NCBI GenBank assembly: GCA_027310665.1
Contig: DAIDAJ010000003.1
Span: 1 to 52,551, forward strand
Source: Sideroxydans sp.
GTDB lineage: Bacteria > Pseudomonadota > Gammaproteobacteria > Burkholderiales > Gallionellaceae
Length of the DNA: 52,551 nucleotides
Direction: 5' to 3'
Under the pieces are notes generated by a model. That model did not search any database and was not told where the DNA came from. It saw only the letters and a list, made by a program, of their open reading frames with translations. Below, piece after piece: positions 1 to 7,544 of this stretch. Each line of letters begins with the position of its first letter. Within the stretch, counting starts at the first letter, position 1. The translations under genes were made by a program, and so were the position numbers.

Positions 1-1
1 C

Positions 2-547
2 GCCGTGCAGTCGGACAAGCTCACGGTGGTCGAAGGTTCGCCGATGAATGCAGACGATGTCAGGAAAGCCATCGCGGGCTGCGATGCGGTGGTCAGTGCG
101 CTGAACAACAACCGCACGTCGGATAATCCGTGGGCCAGGCGCCTCAGTCCGTCGCTGTTCATGACGCAGTCGATACGCACCTGTCTTGCGGCGATGAAAG
201 AGCGGGGCATGCGCCGCATCGTCGTGCTGAGCTCGGTCGGGGTGAACGACTCGTTCGACGACGCGGTGTTCGTCATGCGCTGGCTGATCCGCAACTCCAA
301 TCTGCAATACACCTTTCAGGACCACGATGCGCAGGAGTCCGAGCTGCGCAGGTCCGGCATGGACTGGACAGCAGTGCGTGCGGCGCTCCTGAATGACGGC
401 AAGAAACTCAAGACACTGGTCGAGAGCTATTACAACGAGCCTAAACCGGCACTGATGATCTCGCGCCTGCACACGGCGCGCTATCTGATCGATTGCCTGA
501 ACGACCAGACCACTTTCCGCAAGGCACCGACCATCTCTGAACGGTAA
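2..547 (+). CDS. NAD(P)-binding Rossmann-fold protein, 5'-truncated
   Basis: The reading frame is open to the left edge, so the N-terminus with the glycine-rich dinucleotide-binding loop lies outside the window. What remains fits an atypical SDR/NmrA-like NAD(P)H-binding fold. It has the AGCDAVVSAL strand, the RRIVVLSSVGV strand with the SS pair typical of this family, and a C-terminal part ending in LHTARYLIDCL. The substrate cannot be told. It converges on the lipid operon, with 59 bp between the two stops and no clear terminator there. The family is fairly sure, the function unknown. Confidence 0.75.
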   Translation, partial: AVQSDKLTVVEGSPMNADDVRKAIAGCDAVVSALNNNRTSDNPWARRLSPSLFMTQSIRTCLAAMKERGMRRIVVLSSVGVNDSFDDAVFVMRWLIRNSNLQYTFQDHDAQESELRRSGMDWTAVRAALLNDGKKLKTLVESYYNEPKPALMISRLHTARYLIDCLNDQTTFRKAPTISER

Positions 548-606
548 GGTCCGGACGGCAAGCAAGCAAGGATTGTTGCGCATATCGGCATGACTGCTTT
601 GTCGCG

Positions 607-1041
607 TCACGAAGCCTGTACTTTGCGTTTGAGAAAGCGCATCAGGCTTCCCAGCAAGGGGATCTTTTCATACAGCTCTTCCGCGGTGTCCCAGTAATCT
701 CGGTGGTAGTTCACTTTGTGATCCGGCCCGAAGCGCACATGTGAAGTGCCGTGGATACGCTGTCCGGCGAGTCCGCGATCCTTGAGCCGGAACAGGAAGT
801 CCCAGACGATGAAGGCGTCTTCCCCTTGCAGGATGGAGCGCGTCACGACGAACCTGGGCTCATCGACCTGGGTGAACATGTGTTCCAGTATCTTGATGAT
901 CGCGGTCTGCCCGTGTACTTCGTTGAACGGGTCCTTGAAGAACGCGTCGGCGGTGTACAGCTCGGTAAGTGCGCCGACATTCTCTTGTGACAAGGTCTCG
1001 AAGAGATGGATGAAGTGCGCAAGATCATCTTGATAAGTCAT
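607..1041 (-). CDS. NTF2-like (SnoaL-type) protein, last gene of the lipid operon
   Basis: 144 residues with the cone-shaped NTF2/SnoaL layout: an N-terminal helix with FETLSQENV, an LYTADAFFKDPFNEVHG segment, and beta strands ending HVRFGPDHKVNYHRDYWD. The H/D/W pattern in the last strands (HRDYWD) is usual for this family. NTF2-like proteins are binding proteins or small enzymes acting on hydrophobic ligands. Its start overlaps the preceding SDR gene by 4 bp (ATGA), so it is translationally coupled as the last cistron of the eight-gene operon. Members of this family recur next to CFA-like, DUF1365 and DUF3833 genes in other proteobacteria. Substrate unknown. Confidence 0.8.
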   Translation of the reverse strand: MTYQDDLAHFIHLFETLSQENVGALTELYTADAFFKDPFNEVHGQTAIIKILEHMFTQVDEPRFVVTRSILQGEDAFIVWDFLFRLKDRGLAGQRIHGTSHVRFGPDHKVNYHRDYWDTAEELYEKIPLLGSLMRFLKRKVQAS

Positions 1042-1805
1042 AGTCCGGTCACCTTGTGGATCAGCCGGAAATACCAGCGGTAGGGCAGCAGCCGTAGCAG
1101 GCGCAGCCAGTTGGTGAAGCGTTTCGGGAAGTGGATATTGAATTTCCCTCGTTCGAGACCGCGTATCAGTTCATGCGCGGCGGTCGTTGCGGATATCAGC
1201 GCCGGCATGGCGAAGTCGTTGCCGGCAGTGAGTGGTGTGGCGACGAAGCCCGGATTGATCAGATACACGCCGATGCCGCGCGGGCGGAGGTCGAGGTAAA
1301 GCGATTCGCACAGGTTGATGAGTGCAGCCTTGGTCGGTCCGTAGATCAGCGCCTGCGGCAGGCCGCCCAGACCGGCAACGGACGCGACGATGCCGATTCC
1401 TCCCCGGCCCTGTTCTATCAGGACGGGAAGCACGGCATCCAGGCAATTCAACGTGCCGCGCAGATTGGTATCCACGATCCTGTTTGCCACGGCAAGATCA
1501 AAATTGTCGGCGCGCATCTTGTTGTAGGTTCCCGCGACCACCAGCACCAGATCGATGCCGCCCCAGCGTTCCAGTATCCGGTCGCGTGCGGCGATCAAAT
1601 CCTCGTGACGGGTGATATCGAGCGGCAGTACCAGGGCACAACAATCATTGGAGGCGATCGCCTGCAGGCCGTCCCGGTTGCGTGCCGACAGTGCCACCTT
1701 TGCGCCGCGCTCCAGCAGCAAGCGGGCAGTCTCCGCGCCGATACCGCTGGAAGCGCCGATGATCCAGACACGGTGGCGATGCCAGTGTCTTATCCGGGGA
1801 TTCAT
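1038..1805 (-). CDS. Short-chain dehydrogenase/reductase
   Basis: 255-residue classical SDR. The cofactor loop GASSGIG is at residues 17-23, N114 lies in the conserved asparagine strand, and the catalytic S142, Y155 and K159 are present (YGPTK). It should reduce or oxidise a carbonyl/alcohol with NAD(P)(H). The C-terminus (WLRLLRLLPYRWYFRLIHKVTGL region) is hydrophobic and basic, which suggests membrane association and fits a lipid substrate, but that is inference. It is coupled by ATGA overlaps to the DUF3833 gene upstream and the NTF2-like gene downstream. Confidence 0.88.
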   Translation of the reverse strand: MNPRIRHWHRHRVWIIGASSGIGAETARLLLERGAKVALSARNRDGLQAIASNDCCALVLPLDITRHEDLIAARDRILERWGGIDLVLVVAGTYNKMRADNFDLAVANRIVDTNLRGTLNCLDAVLPVLIEQGRGGIGIVASVAGLGGLPQALIYGPTKAALINLCESLYLDLRPRGIGVYLINPGFVATPLTAGNDFAMPALISATTAAHELIRGLERGKFNIHFPKRFTNWLRLLRLLPYRWYFRLIHKVTGL

Positions 1806-2335
1806 GGCCGTTTGCTGAATGACAATGTGACCTCGCCCAGCCTGAAGCCGAACTTGCTCATCTCGGCGCGGTTCAGCATCACCTTGTCGTCCATCAGGAA
1901 CATCCAGTCCTCGAAGTTCACGTTGTAGACCTTTTCGCCCACCGGCAATGCCAGCACATACTTCCAGCGCAGCGCGTTGCCTGCGGTGATGCCGACGGCT
2001 TCACCGACCACATCGGCCGCAGTGCCGATGTATTGGCCCTCCGCATTCTTCCTGATGGTCCACACGCGCCTTTGTTTGCTGCCGTCGGAGTAGGTGAAGT
2101 CTTCATCCAGTGTGCCCGTGTCGTCTTTCCAGCTGCACAGGATGACAACCTTGAAGCGTTTGACGACTTTTCCGCCGCGGTCCTGGAACATGCCCCAGGC
2201 ATCGACGGTGCCGTTGAAATATTGTTTAAGATCCAGCGCCGGCTTCTCGCGTGCATACAGCGTGACGTCGGTGGTGCTGCATGCGGTCAGCATGAAAAGG
2301 CCGGCGAGGGGGAAGAGGTGCGTGTACCAGGTCAT
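1802..2335 (-). CDS. DUF3833 family lipoprotein
   Basis: 177 residues beginning with a lipoprotein signal peptide: a hydrophobic segment and the lipobox LTAC with cysteine at residue 19. The mature part has the DUF3833 pattern: KPALDLKQYFNGTVDAWGMF, then DRGGKVVKRFKV and a WTIRK strand. DUF3833 proteins are lipocalin-like in predicted fold and are repeatedly encoded in CFA/DUF1365 clusters. A role in holding or moving a lipid at the inner face of the outer membrane is plausible but unproven. It starts 17 bp after the MFS gene, the only real gap in the operon, and overlaps the SDR gene by 4 bp. Confidence 0.85.
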   Translation of the reverse strand: MTWYTHLFPLAGLFMLTACSTTDVTLYAREKPALDLKQYFNGTVDAWGMFQDRGGKVVKRFKVVILCSWKDDTGTLDEDFTYSDGSKQRRVWTIRKNAEGQYIGTAADVVGEAVGITAGNALRWKYVLALPVGEKVYNVNFEDWMFLMDDKVMLNRAEMSKFGFRLGEVTLSFSKRP

Positions 2336-2352
2336 GACGATTCTCCTGAAGG

Positions 2353-3594
2353 TTAGAGGTTGTTAAGCGGTGAGCGCCACAGCAACGCCGCGGCACTCGC
2401 TTTCAGTAAGCAGGGCAGCAGCGCATAGGCGGCAGCAAGGGCTTGCAGCCCTTGTGCGTCAGTGGTGCCGGGCACATACCCGAGCCGTTCCAGCAGCGGC
2501 AGCGAGATACCTGCGGCCAGCGCAAGATTCATTTTTGTCGCCCAGCTCCAGAGGCCGAAATACGCGCCTTCGTGCGAACCGATATGGCCGGCTTTCCCGA
2601 TGACCGCGGCGAGCAGGGCAGGGGGCAGCGCAAGGTCGGCACCGAGCGAGAATCCAGAGAGGATGCAGATCAGGGCAAAACCCGTCCCGGCACCGGACGC
2701 GAGGGTATAAGTCCAGACAAAGACGGCGATGGACAGGCACATGGAGATCAGCCATGCACGCTGTTCGCCGTGACGCTTTGCCAGGGCTACCCACAGCGGC
2801 ATGGAGAGCGCTGCCGCGATGAAATACAGCACCAGAAACAGTCCCGCGTATTGCGGCAAGCCCAGGCGGTCATTGGCGAAGAACAGGAAGAGCGTGGCGG
2901 GGATCGCGGCAGCGATGCCGTTCAGCATGAAAACGGCAAACAGCCAGCGGAAGCGCGAATTGCGAAACGGGGCGAATGAACCGTGCGATTGTGTCAGGCG
3001 GGGCTGCGCATATTCCGGCCGGGGGGCATGACGCAGCAACAAGATCGCCGTGGCAAGCAGGCTTGCGATGAACACGAGCATGAGCCAACCGAGGTCAGCG
3101 AAGCCGGGCAGGGCAGCCGCAATGATGACGCCGACCAAACCGGAGACCTCGCGCACCGCTGTCAGACGCGAGCGTTGAGAGCGTTCCTGGGTGAGCGTCG
3201 CGCCCCAGCTTTGATAAGCGATGGTGGCAAGGCTGAAACCGAGATAGACCACCATCAGGCTGAGCAGGAACCAGACGAAGGGCTGAATGACAGAATCCTG
3301 TGGCGGATGGAACAGCGCGATGAATCCGCATACCAGCAGCGGTAGCGACAACAGGATGAAACGCCGATAACCGCTGGCTTCGCGTTGCCTGTCTATCCAC
3401 AGGCCGATGGCGGGATCGATGAAAGCATCGAGGATGCGCGCGATGAGCAAGGCAGTGCCGATGAGCGTGAGCGACAGCCCGAAACGGGCAGCGTAGAACT
3501 GAGGCACGTAGACGTAGATCGGCAACGCCACCAGGGCCAGCGGCAGGCCGAACAGGCCATAGGACAACAATGCCGGATAGGAAAATGTCCTCAT
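2353..3594 (-). CDS. MFS transporter, GPH/melibiose-carrier (MFS_2) type
   Basis: 413 residues with about 12 hydrophobic segments. The N-terminus (LLSYGLFGLPLALVALPIYVYVP) and the loop LIARILDAFIDPAIGLWIDR match the sodium/sugar symporter-like branch, where the paired Asp residues in DAFIDP are conserved. I chose the ATG at 3594 because it overlaps the upstream stop as ATGA and begins directly with the first membrane segment. An in-frame extension to 3810 is arginine-rich, lies wholly inside the preceding gene and is not believable. In this operon it may export or flip a lipid-derived compound; the substrate is unknown. Confidence 0.85.
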   Translation of the reverse strand: MRTFSYPALLSYGLFGLPLALVALPIYVYVPQFYAARFGLSLTLIGTALLIARILDAFIDPAIGLWIDRQREASGYRRFILLSLPLLVCGFIALFHPPQDSVIQPFVWFLLSLMVVYLGFSLATIAYQSWGATLTQERSQRSRLTAVREVSGLVGVIIAAALPGFADLGWLMLVFIASLLATAILLLRHAPRPEYAQPRLTQSHGSFAPFRNSRFRWLFAVFMLNGIAAAIPATLFLFFANDRLGLPQYAGLFLVLYFIAAALSMPLWVALAKRHGEQRAWLISMCLSIAVFVWTYTLASGAGTGFALICILSGFSLGADLALPPALLAAVIGKAGHIGSHEGAYFGLWSWATKMNLALAAGISLPLLERLGYVPGTTDAQGLQALAAAYALLPCLLKASAAALLWRSPLNNL

Positions 3595-4157
3595 GGCCTC
3601 GTGGCCAGCAATTGGTTGCGCAATTCGGGGTCGCTGGTCCGGGGATCGAGCCAGATCGCGAAGAATGCACGGGCGAATTCGGGGTCGTCCATCTCGCCGA
3701 GCGGCCTGCCGTCCAGGTAGAAGCGCGCGCCTTGTGCCGGCAGATAGACGCCGCTGATGTGTGTGCCTGCATGCACATCCGGGAACAGCGACTTCATCTT
3801 CTCCAGCCATGCAGCCCGCTGCCCGGCTGTGCCGAAGCCGAGCTGGCTGATCTCGCGGATACTGGATTGCGCGATGCGCTCGCCGTAAAGGTCGCGGGCG
3901 TAGCCGAGATCGAGAACGAATTTGGCTGACGTGGGCGCATCGGCTTTATATCCGTTTTTTTCCACCCATAGCGCGGCGTCGTATACCTTCAGCCCGAACC
4001 AGCGAAAGCTCCCCTGGCCGGACAGGCGTGCGCCGGTCAATTCATTCTGTATATGGGAGGGTACGCCATCGTTGGCGGCATGAACGGGCAACGCGCACAG
4101 CATCAGCCAGAACAGGGTGGCGAGCTTGCGACAGCTGACGGCGCGCGGTGTGCTCAT
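3591..4157 (-). CDS. Chalcone isomerase-like exported protein
   Basis: 188 residues with a Sec signal peptide (hydrophobic core LATLFWLMLCALPVHA, cleavage near residue 28). The mature protein has the bacterial chalcone-isomerase-like fold signature: LTGARLSGQGSFRWFGLKVYDAALWV, then KFVLDLGYARDLYGERIAQSS and a late GARFYLDGRPLG strand. Bacterial members are not known to act on chalcones; the fold binds fatty acids in plant relatives, which suits this context. It overlaps the CFA-like gene upstream and the MFS gene downstream by 4 bp each. Periplasmic fatty-acid binding is inference. Confidence 0.82.
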   Translation of the reverse strand: MSTPRAVSCRKLATLFWLMLCALPVHAANDGVPSHIQNELTGARLSGQGSFRWFGLKVYDAALWVEKNGYKADAPTSAKFVLDLGYARDLYGERIAQSSIREISQLGFGTAGQRAAWLEKMKSLFPDVHAGTHISGVYLPAQGARFYLDGRPLGEMDDPEFARAFFAIWLDPRTSDPELRNQLLATRP

Positions 4158-5395
4158 GCTTTTTCAAGAGTGAACTGCATCACGTTGATATTGTCGGCGC
4201 GGAACCCCGCTTCGCAATAGGCCAGATAGAATTCCCAGGTGCGCAGGAAGCGGTCGTCGAATCCCTGTGCACGCACGCCGGATAGTTTCTGCCTGAAGGC
4301 ATCGCGCCATTCGGCCAGGGTGCGGGCGTAATCCCGCCCGAACGCGAATTCATCGACCACGCGCAGCCCCTGCTTTTCGGCCTGTGCCCGGAACACCGAG
4401 GGTGAAGGCAACATGCCGCCCGGGAAGATGTATTGCTGGATGAAGTCGCTGCCGGTGCGGTAACGTTCGAACAGCTCCTCGGCGATGACGATGGTCTGGA
4501 TGCAGGCGCGTCCCCCGGGTTTCAGGTTTCTGGAGACGCACTCGAAATAGGTCGGCCAGTAGGCTTCGCCGACCGCTTCGAACATCTCGATGGAGGCGAT
4601 GGCGTCGTATTGTCCGTCGCTGTCCCTGTAGTCCATCAGCAACAGGTCGGCCTGTTCCGCCAGCCCCGCATCCGTCAGGCGTTGTCGTGCGAACTGCAGC
4701 TGCTCGGCAGACAGGGTGAGTCCCCGCACCTGAACCCCGCTCTCCCGGGCGGCGATCTCGGCGAAGCCACCCCAGCCGCAGCCGATCTCAAGGACGCGTG
4801 CGCCGGGTGCCACAGCGAGCTGACCCAGGATGCGGCGATACTTTGCAATCTGCCCGTCCTGCAGGCTATCGGCGGGGCCATTGCTGAACAGCGCACTGGA
4901 ATACGTCATCGACGGATCCAGCCACAATCGGTAGAAATCGTTGCCGATGTCGTAGTGGGCGTGGATGTTCTTGCGGCTGCCGGTGCGGCTGTTGCGGTTG
5001 AACAGATGGCGCATGCGGTACAAGAGATTGCTCCACCATTTGCCATAGATAAGCGACTCCAGCGACTCGCGGTTGCGAACGAACAGCTCGATCAATCCGG
5101 TCAGGTTGTCTGTGCTCCAACTGCCGTCGATGAAGGTTTCGGCAAAGCCGATATCGCCCGATTTGAGCACGGCCTCGCACAGCGACCAATCATGCAGTCG
5201 CAAGGTCACCGGATAGGAATTGTCGCCAAAGTGCGAGATCCGGCCGTCGGGCAACTCCAGGTGCAGTGCGCCGTGCTTCAGCCTGGCGAGCAATTGCAGG
5301 ATGAAGCGGGCATGCGCAGGAATGCGGGACGTGTCCAGTTCACCTGAAGTCACGCGCCTCTCTGACAAACCTGCAAAGATGGATTGGGTGTTCAT
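4154..5395 (-). CDS. CFA-like SAM-dependent phospholipid methyltransferase (possibly UfaM-type rather than cyclopropane synthase)
   Basis: 413 residues. It has an N-terminal domain of the cyclopropane-fatty-acid synthase family (HYDIGNDFYRLWLDPSMTYS around 148-166), then a Rossmann methyltransferase with SAM motif LEIGCGWGG at 202-210. Compared with E. coli Cfa from memory, the bicarbonate-site Glu and Tyr are kept (E273, Y356), but C139 is replaced by S167 and H266 by Q300. The family methylates the double bond of acyl chains in membrane phospholipids. The two changes suggest a methyl-transfer product without ring closure, as for UfaM in furan fatty acid synthesis; this is inference. The start at 5395 overlaps the upstream stop (ATGA). 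Confidence 0.88.
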   Translation of the reverse strand: MNTQSIFAGLSERRVTSGELDTSRIPAHARFILQLLARLKHGALHLELPDGRISHFGDNSYPVTLRLHDWSLCEAVLKSGDIGFAETFIDGSWSTDNLTGLIELFVRNRESLESLIYGKWWSNLLYRMRHLFNRNSRTGSRKNIHAHYDIGNDFYRLWLDPSMTYSSALFSNGPADSLQDGQIAKYRRILGQLAVAPGARVLEIGCGWGGFAEIAARESGVQVRGLTLSAEQLQFARQRLTDAGLAEQADLLLMDYRDSDGQYDAIASIEMFEAVGEAYWPTYFECVSRNLKPGGRACIQTIVIAEELFERYRTGSDFIQQYIFPGGMLPSPSVFRAQAEKQGLRVVDEFAFGRDYARTLAEWRDAFRQKLSGVRAQGFDDRFLRTWEFYLAYCEAGFRADNINVMQFTLEKA

Positions 5396-6162
5396 TTGCT
5401 GAGTTCCTTTAACGGTAGCGAAGGTTTGCGGTGGAACGGCACGCGCTTGAGCCAAAGCCTCAGCGCTTGCCAATGGATGCGGGCGATGACCATGAAGGTC
5501 ATCAACGGGAAGCGCGCCAGCGCATGGACGATGGTGCGGTCACTCAATGGGCGCGAAGAGCCGGTGATGCTGGTCAGCAACAGCGGACCGTCTGCATCGT
5601 GGTAGTCGATGCGGGCCAGCGTGATCTCGCCGGATATGCGCTGGTTGCGTTTGAACTGGAAGCGGTAGCTGCCTTCGACCCGGCAGAACGGCGAGACATG
5701 GAATACTTTGCGCGCGGTCAATATCTCGCCATCCGCGATGGGGGCATGCCGATCCAGCAGATAGCAATGGCGTTCGCCGAAGGTATTGCTGACTTCGCAC
5801 AGCACGGCGCGCAACGCGCCATCCCGGCGGTGACAGAACCAGAACGACACGGGATTGAACACGTAACCCAATACGCGCGGGAAGGTCTGCAGCCACATCT
5901 CGCCGTCGGCATCGGCGATGCCTTCAAGCTTGAGGATGTTGTCTATCCAGGGCAGCAGCGCTTGCTTGCCGTCGCCATGGTCGCGGTCGTGGAACGACAG
6001 CAGATTGAAACGGTTGCGCGAGAGCAATGCAGTCGGCATCGTGCGGCCTTCCATGCTGCGCAAAGGCAGGCGCAGGAAGAACACGCCGTAGTTGAAATTG
6101 TTGCGCGCCGGCCGCAGGCGGCTATGGTGGACGCTGCCGAAGCAGAGTTGCGGGCTATTCAT
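5392..6162 (-). CDS. DUF1365 family protein
   Basis: 256 residues matching DUF1365 through its N-terminal pattern (GSVHHSRLRPARNNFNYGVF) and internal LQTFPRVLGYVFNPVSFWFCHR, NTFGERHCYLL and KVFHVSPF blocks. The many conserved His, Tyr and Phe residues suggest an enzyme rather than a binding protein. DUF1365 genes almost always pair with a CFA-like methyltransferase and a flavoprotein oxidoreductase, exactly as here. In alphaproteobacteria such a set makes methylated furan fatty acids from phospholipid acyl chains, so an oxidative step is a reasonable guess. It overlaps the flavoprotein gene by 8 bp and the methyltransferase gene by 4 bp. Confidence 0.88.
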   Translation of the reverse strand: MNSPQLCFGSVHHSRLRPARNNFNYGVFFLRLPLRSMEGRTMPTALLSRNRFNLLSFHDRDHGDGKQALLPWIDNILKLEGIADADGEMWLQTFPRVLGYVFNPVSFWFCHRRDGALRAVLCEVSNTFGERHCYLLDRHAPIADGEILTARKVFHVSPFCRVEGSYRFQFKRNQRISGEITLARIDYHDADGPLLLTSITGSSRPLSDRTIVHALARFPLMTFMVIARIHWQALRLWLKRVPFHRKPSLPLKELSK

Positions 6163-7459
6163 GGTGTGCCCAGGAAGTCAGCCTGTTGATTTCGTATGCC
6201 ACCGCAAGACCCGATTTCAGGCCATCCTCGTGGAAGCCATAACCCGTCCAGGCACCGGCGAACCAGGTGTTCTTCTGACCCTGAATCTTGTGCAGGCTTT
6301 GTTGGGAACGGATGGCTGCCGTATCGAACACCGGGTGTGCGTACTCGAAAGTGGCCAGCACTTTGGATGAATCTGGTTCGTCGACGGGATTCAGGGAAAC
6401 GATCACGGGCGAGTTGAAAGGCAGCGGCTGCAGCTTGTTGATCAGGTAATGCACGCAAACCCGCGGCTCGTTCCCGCCCTGGCTCTGGTAGTTCCAGGCC
6501 GACCAGGTGGCTTTGTTCCGGGGCAGGCAGGAAGCGTCGGTGTGCAAAACGGCGCGGTTGGGCTGATAGCGCACAGCCGAGAGCAGTTCGCGCTCGATGG
6601 GCGTTATATCTTTCAGCAAACGCAATGACTGATCGCTGTGTCCCGCCAATACGACATGGTCGAACAGTTCGCTGCCGCTCGCGCTGTCGATGCGTATCTG
6701 CAATGTGTCGTCTGCCCGGATGCGAGTGACTGCGTGTACCGGATCGCCAAGGCGCTTGTCCGGGATGCCGAGCAGCAGTTTGTCCACGTAATGCCGCGCA
6801 CCGCCTTTGACGGTATGCCACTGTGGCCGGTCGCTCACCTGCAGAAGTCCGTGGTTGTGGCAGAAGTGAACGAAAGTGGAAAGCGGGAATGCCAGCATCT
6901 GCGCTGTGGGGCAAGACCAGATGCAACCGGCCATGGGCAGCAGATACCACTCCCGGAATTCGGTGCTGTAGCCGTGGCGTTCCAGATATTCACCCAGGGA
7001 GAGCTCGGGCATCTGTTGCATCCGGGTTACCAGCGCCGTGGTCTCTTTGTTGAAGCGCAGGATGTCCCGCAACATCCGGATGAAACGCGGATTGAACAGG
7101 TTGCGACGCTGTGCGAATACGGTATTCAGGTTGCTGCCGGACCATTCAAGGTGGCGATGCCGGAGCGGAAATTTCACCGAGAACGACATATCCGTGGCAA
7201 CTGTCTCGACGTCCAGCTCGGCGAACAATTTGACCAGATTGGGGTAGGTCTTGTGGTTGAACACCAGAAAGCCAGTGTCTACCCCATAGGTGTGGCCATC
7301 CAGCGTGACGTCGACCGTGTGCGTATGTCCGCCGAAATAGTCGTTCGCCTCGTACAGCGTCACCGCATTGCCCGCCTGGGCCAGACGATAGGCGCTGGCA
7401 AGCCCGGAAATACCGGAGCCGATAATGGCTATTCTTTTGGAAAAAACTGGTGATCTCAT
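6155..7459 (-). CDS. FAD-dependent oxidoreductase (flavin amine oxidase / desaturase-like)
   Basis: 434 residues. The N-terminal Rossmann motif IIGSGISGLASAYRL is followed by an acidic residue in YEAND and the FGGHTHTV segment, as in phytoene-desaturase and amine-oxidase-like flavoproteins. The C-terminus (FAGAWTGYGFHEDGLKSGLAVA) is the second FAD-binding block. It is the promoter-proximal cistron of the minus-strand operon, with a leader of about 30 nt. Together with the CFA-like and DUF1365 genes it resembles the furan fatty acid gene set, where a flavoprotein desaturase (UfaD) acts on a methylated acyl chain. That assignment needs testing. Confidence 0.87.
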   Translation of the reverse strand: MRSPVFSKRIAIIGSGISGLASAYRLAQAGNAVTLYEANDYFGGHTHTVDVTLDGHTYGVDTGFLVFNHKTYPNLVKLFAELDVETVATDMSFSVKFPLRHRHLEWSGSNLNTVFAQRRNLFNPRFIRMLRDILRFNKETTALVTRMQQMPELSLGEYLERHGYSTEFREWYLLPMAGCIWSCPTAQMLAFPLSTFVHFCHNHGLLQVSDRPQWHTVKGGARHYVDKLLLGIPDKRLGDPVHAVTRIRADDTLQIRIDSASGSELFDHVVLAGHSDQSLRLLKDITPIERELLSAVRYQPNRAVLHTDASCLPRNKATWSAWNYQSQGGNEPRVCVHYLINKLQPLPFNSPVIVSLNPVDEPDSSKVLATFEYAHPVFDTAAIRSQQSLHKIQGQKNTWFAGAWTGYGFHEDGLKSGLAVAYEINRLTSWAHHE

Positions 7460-7465
7460 AAAAAC

Positions 7466-7538
7466 GTCCTAGACAAAATTGATGATATGGTGCGAGAATA
7501 GACTGAATTCGCAATTAATGTCAAATATGTCTAGGACA
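7466..7538. promoter_or_regulatory. Inverted TGTCTAGGAC pair in the divergent promoter, candidate operator for the CarH-like regulator
   Basis: TGTCTAGGAC occurs on the plus strand at 7528-7537 and on the minus strand at 7475-7466, with 52 bp between. Each copy is nearly self-complementary (TGTC-TAG-GACA in the plus copy). The copies flank the minus-strand promoter and each ends in an AGGA that can serve as the ribosome-binding site for the ATG 7-8 nt away. Identity extends beyond what a shared Shine-Dalgarno would explain. The likely binder is the adjacent MerR/B12 regulator, which would then control both its own gene and the lipid operon. Confidence 0.55.
7495..7524 (-). promoter_or_regulatory. 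Sigma-70-like promoter of the lipid operon
   Basis: On the minus strand TTGACA (7524-7519) is followed after 18 nt by TATTCT (7500-7495). The -35 box is a perfect consensus match. A start about 7 nt further on would place the downstream TGTCTAGGAC copy within the first 25 transcribed bases, in a good position for repression. The call is by eye; the promoter is untested. Confidence 0.6.
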
Positions 7539-7544
7539 AAATAA

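Noticed and set aside
3595..3810. 72-codon N-terminal extension of the MFS gene
   Set aside because: It lies inside the preceding gene, is Arg-rich, and the ATGA-coupled start at 3594 fits the family N-terminus.
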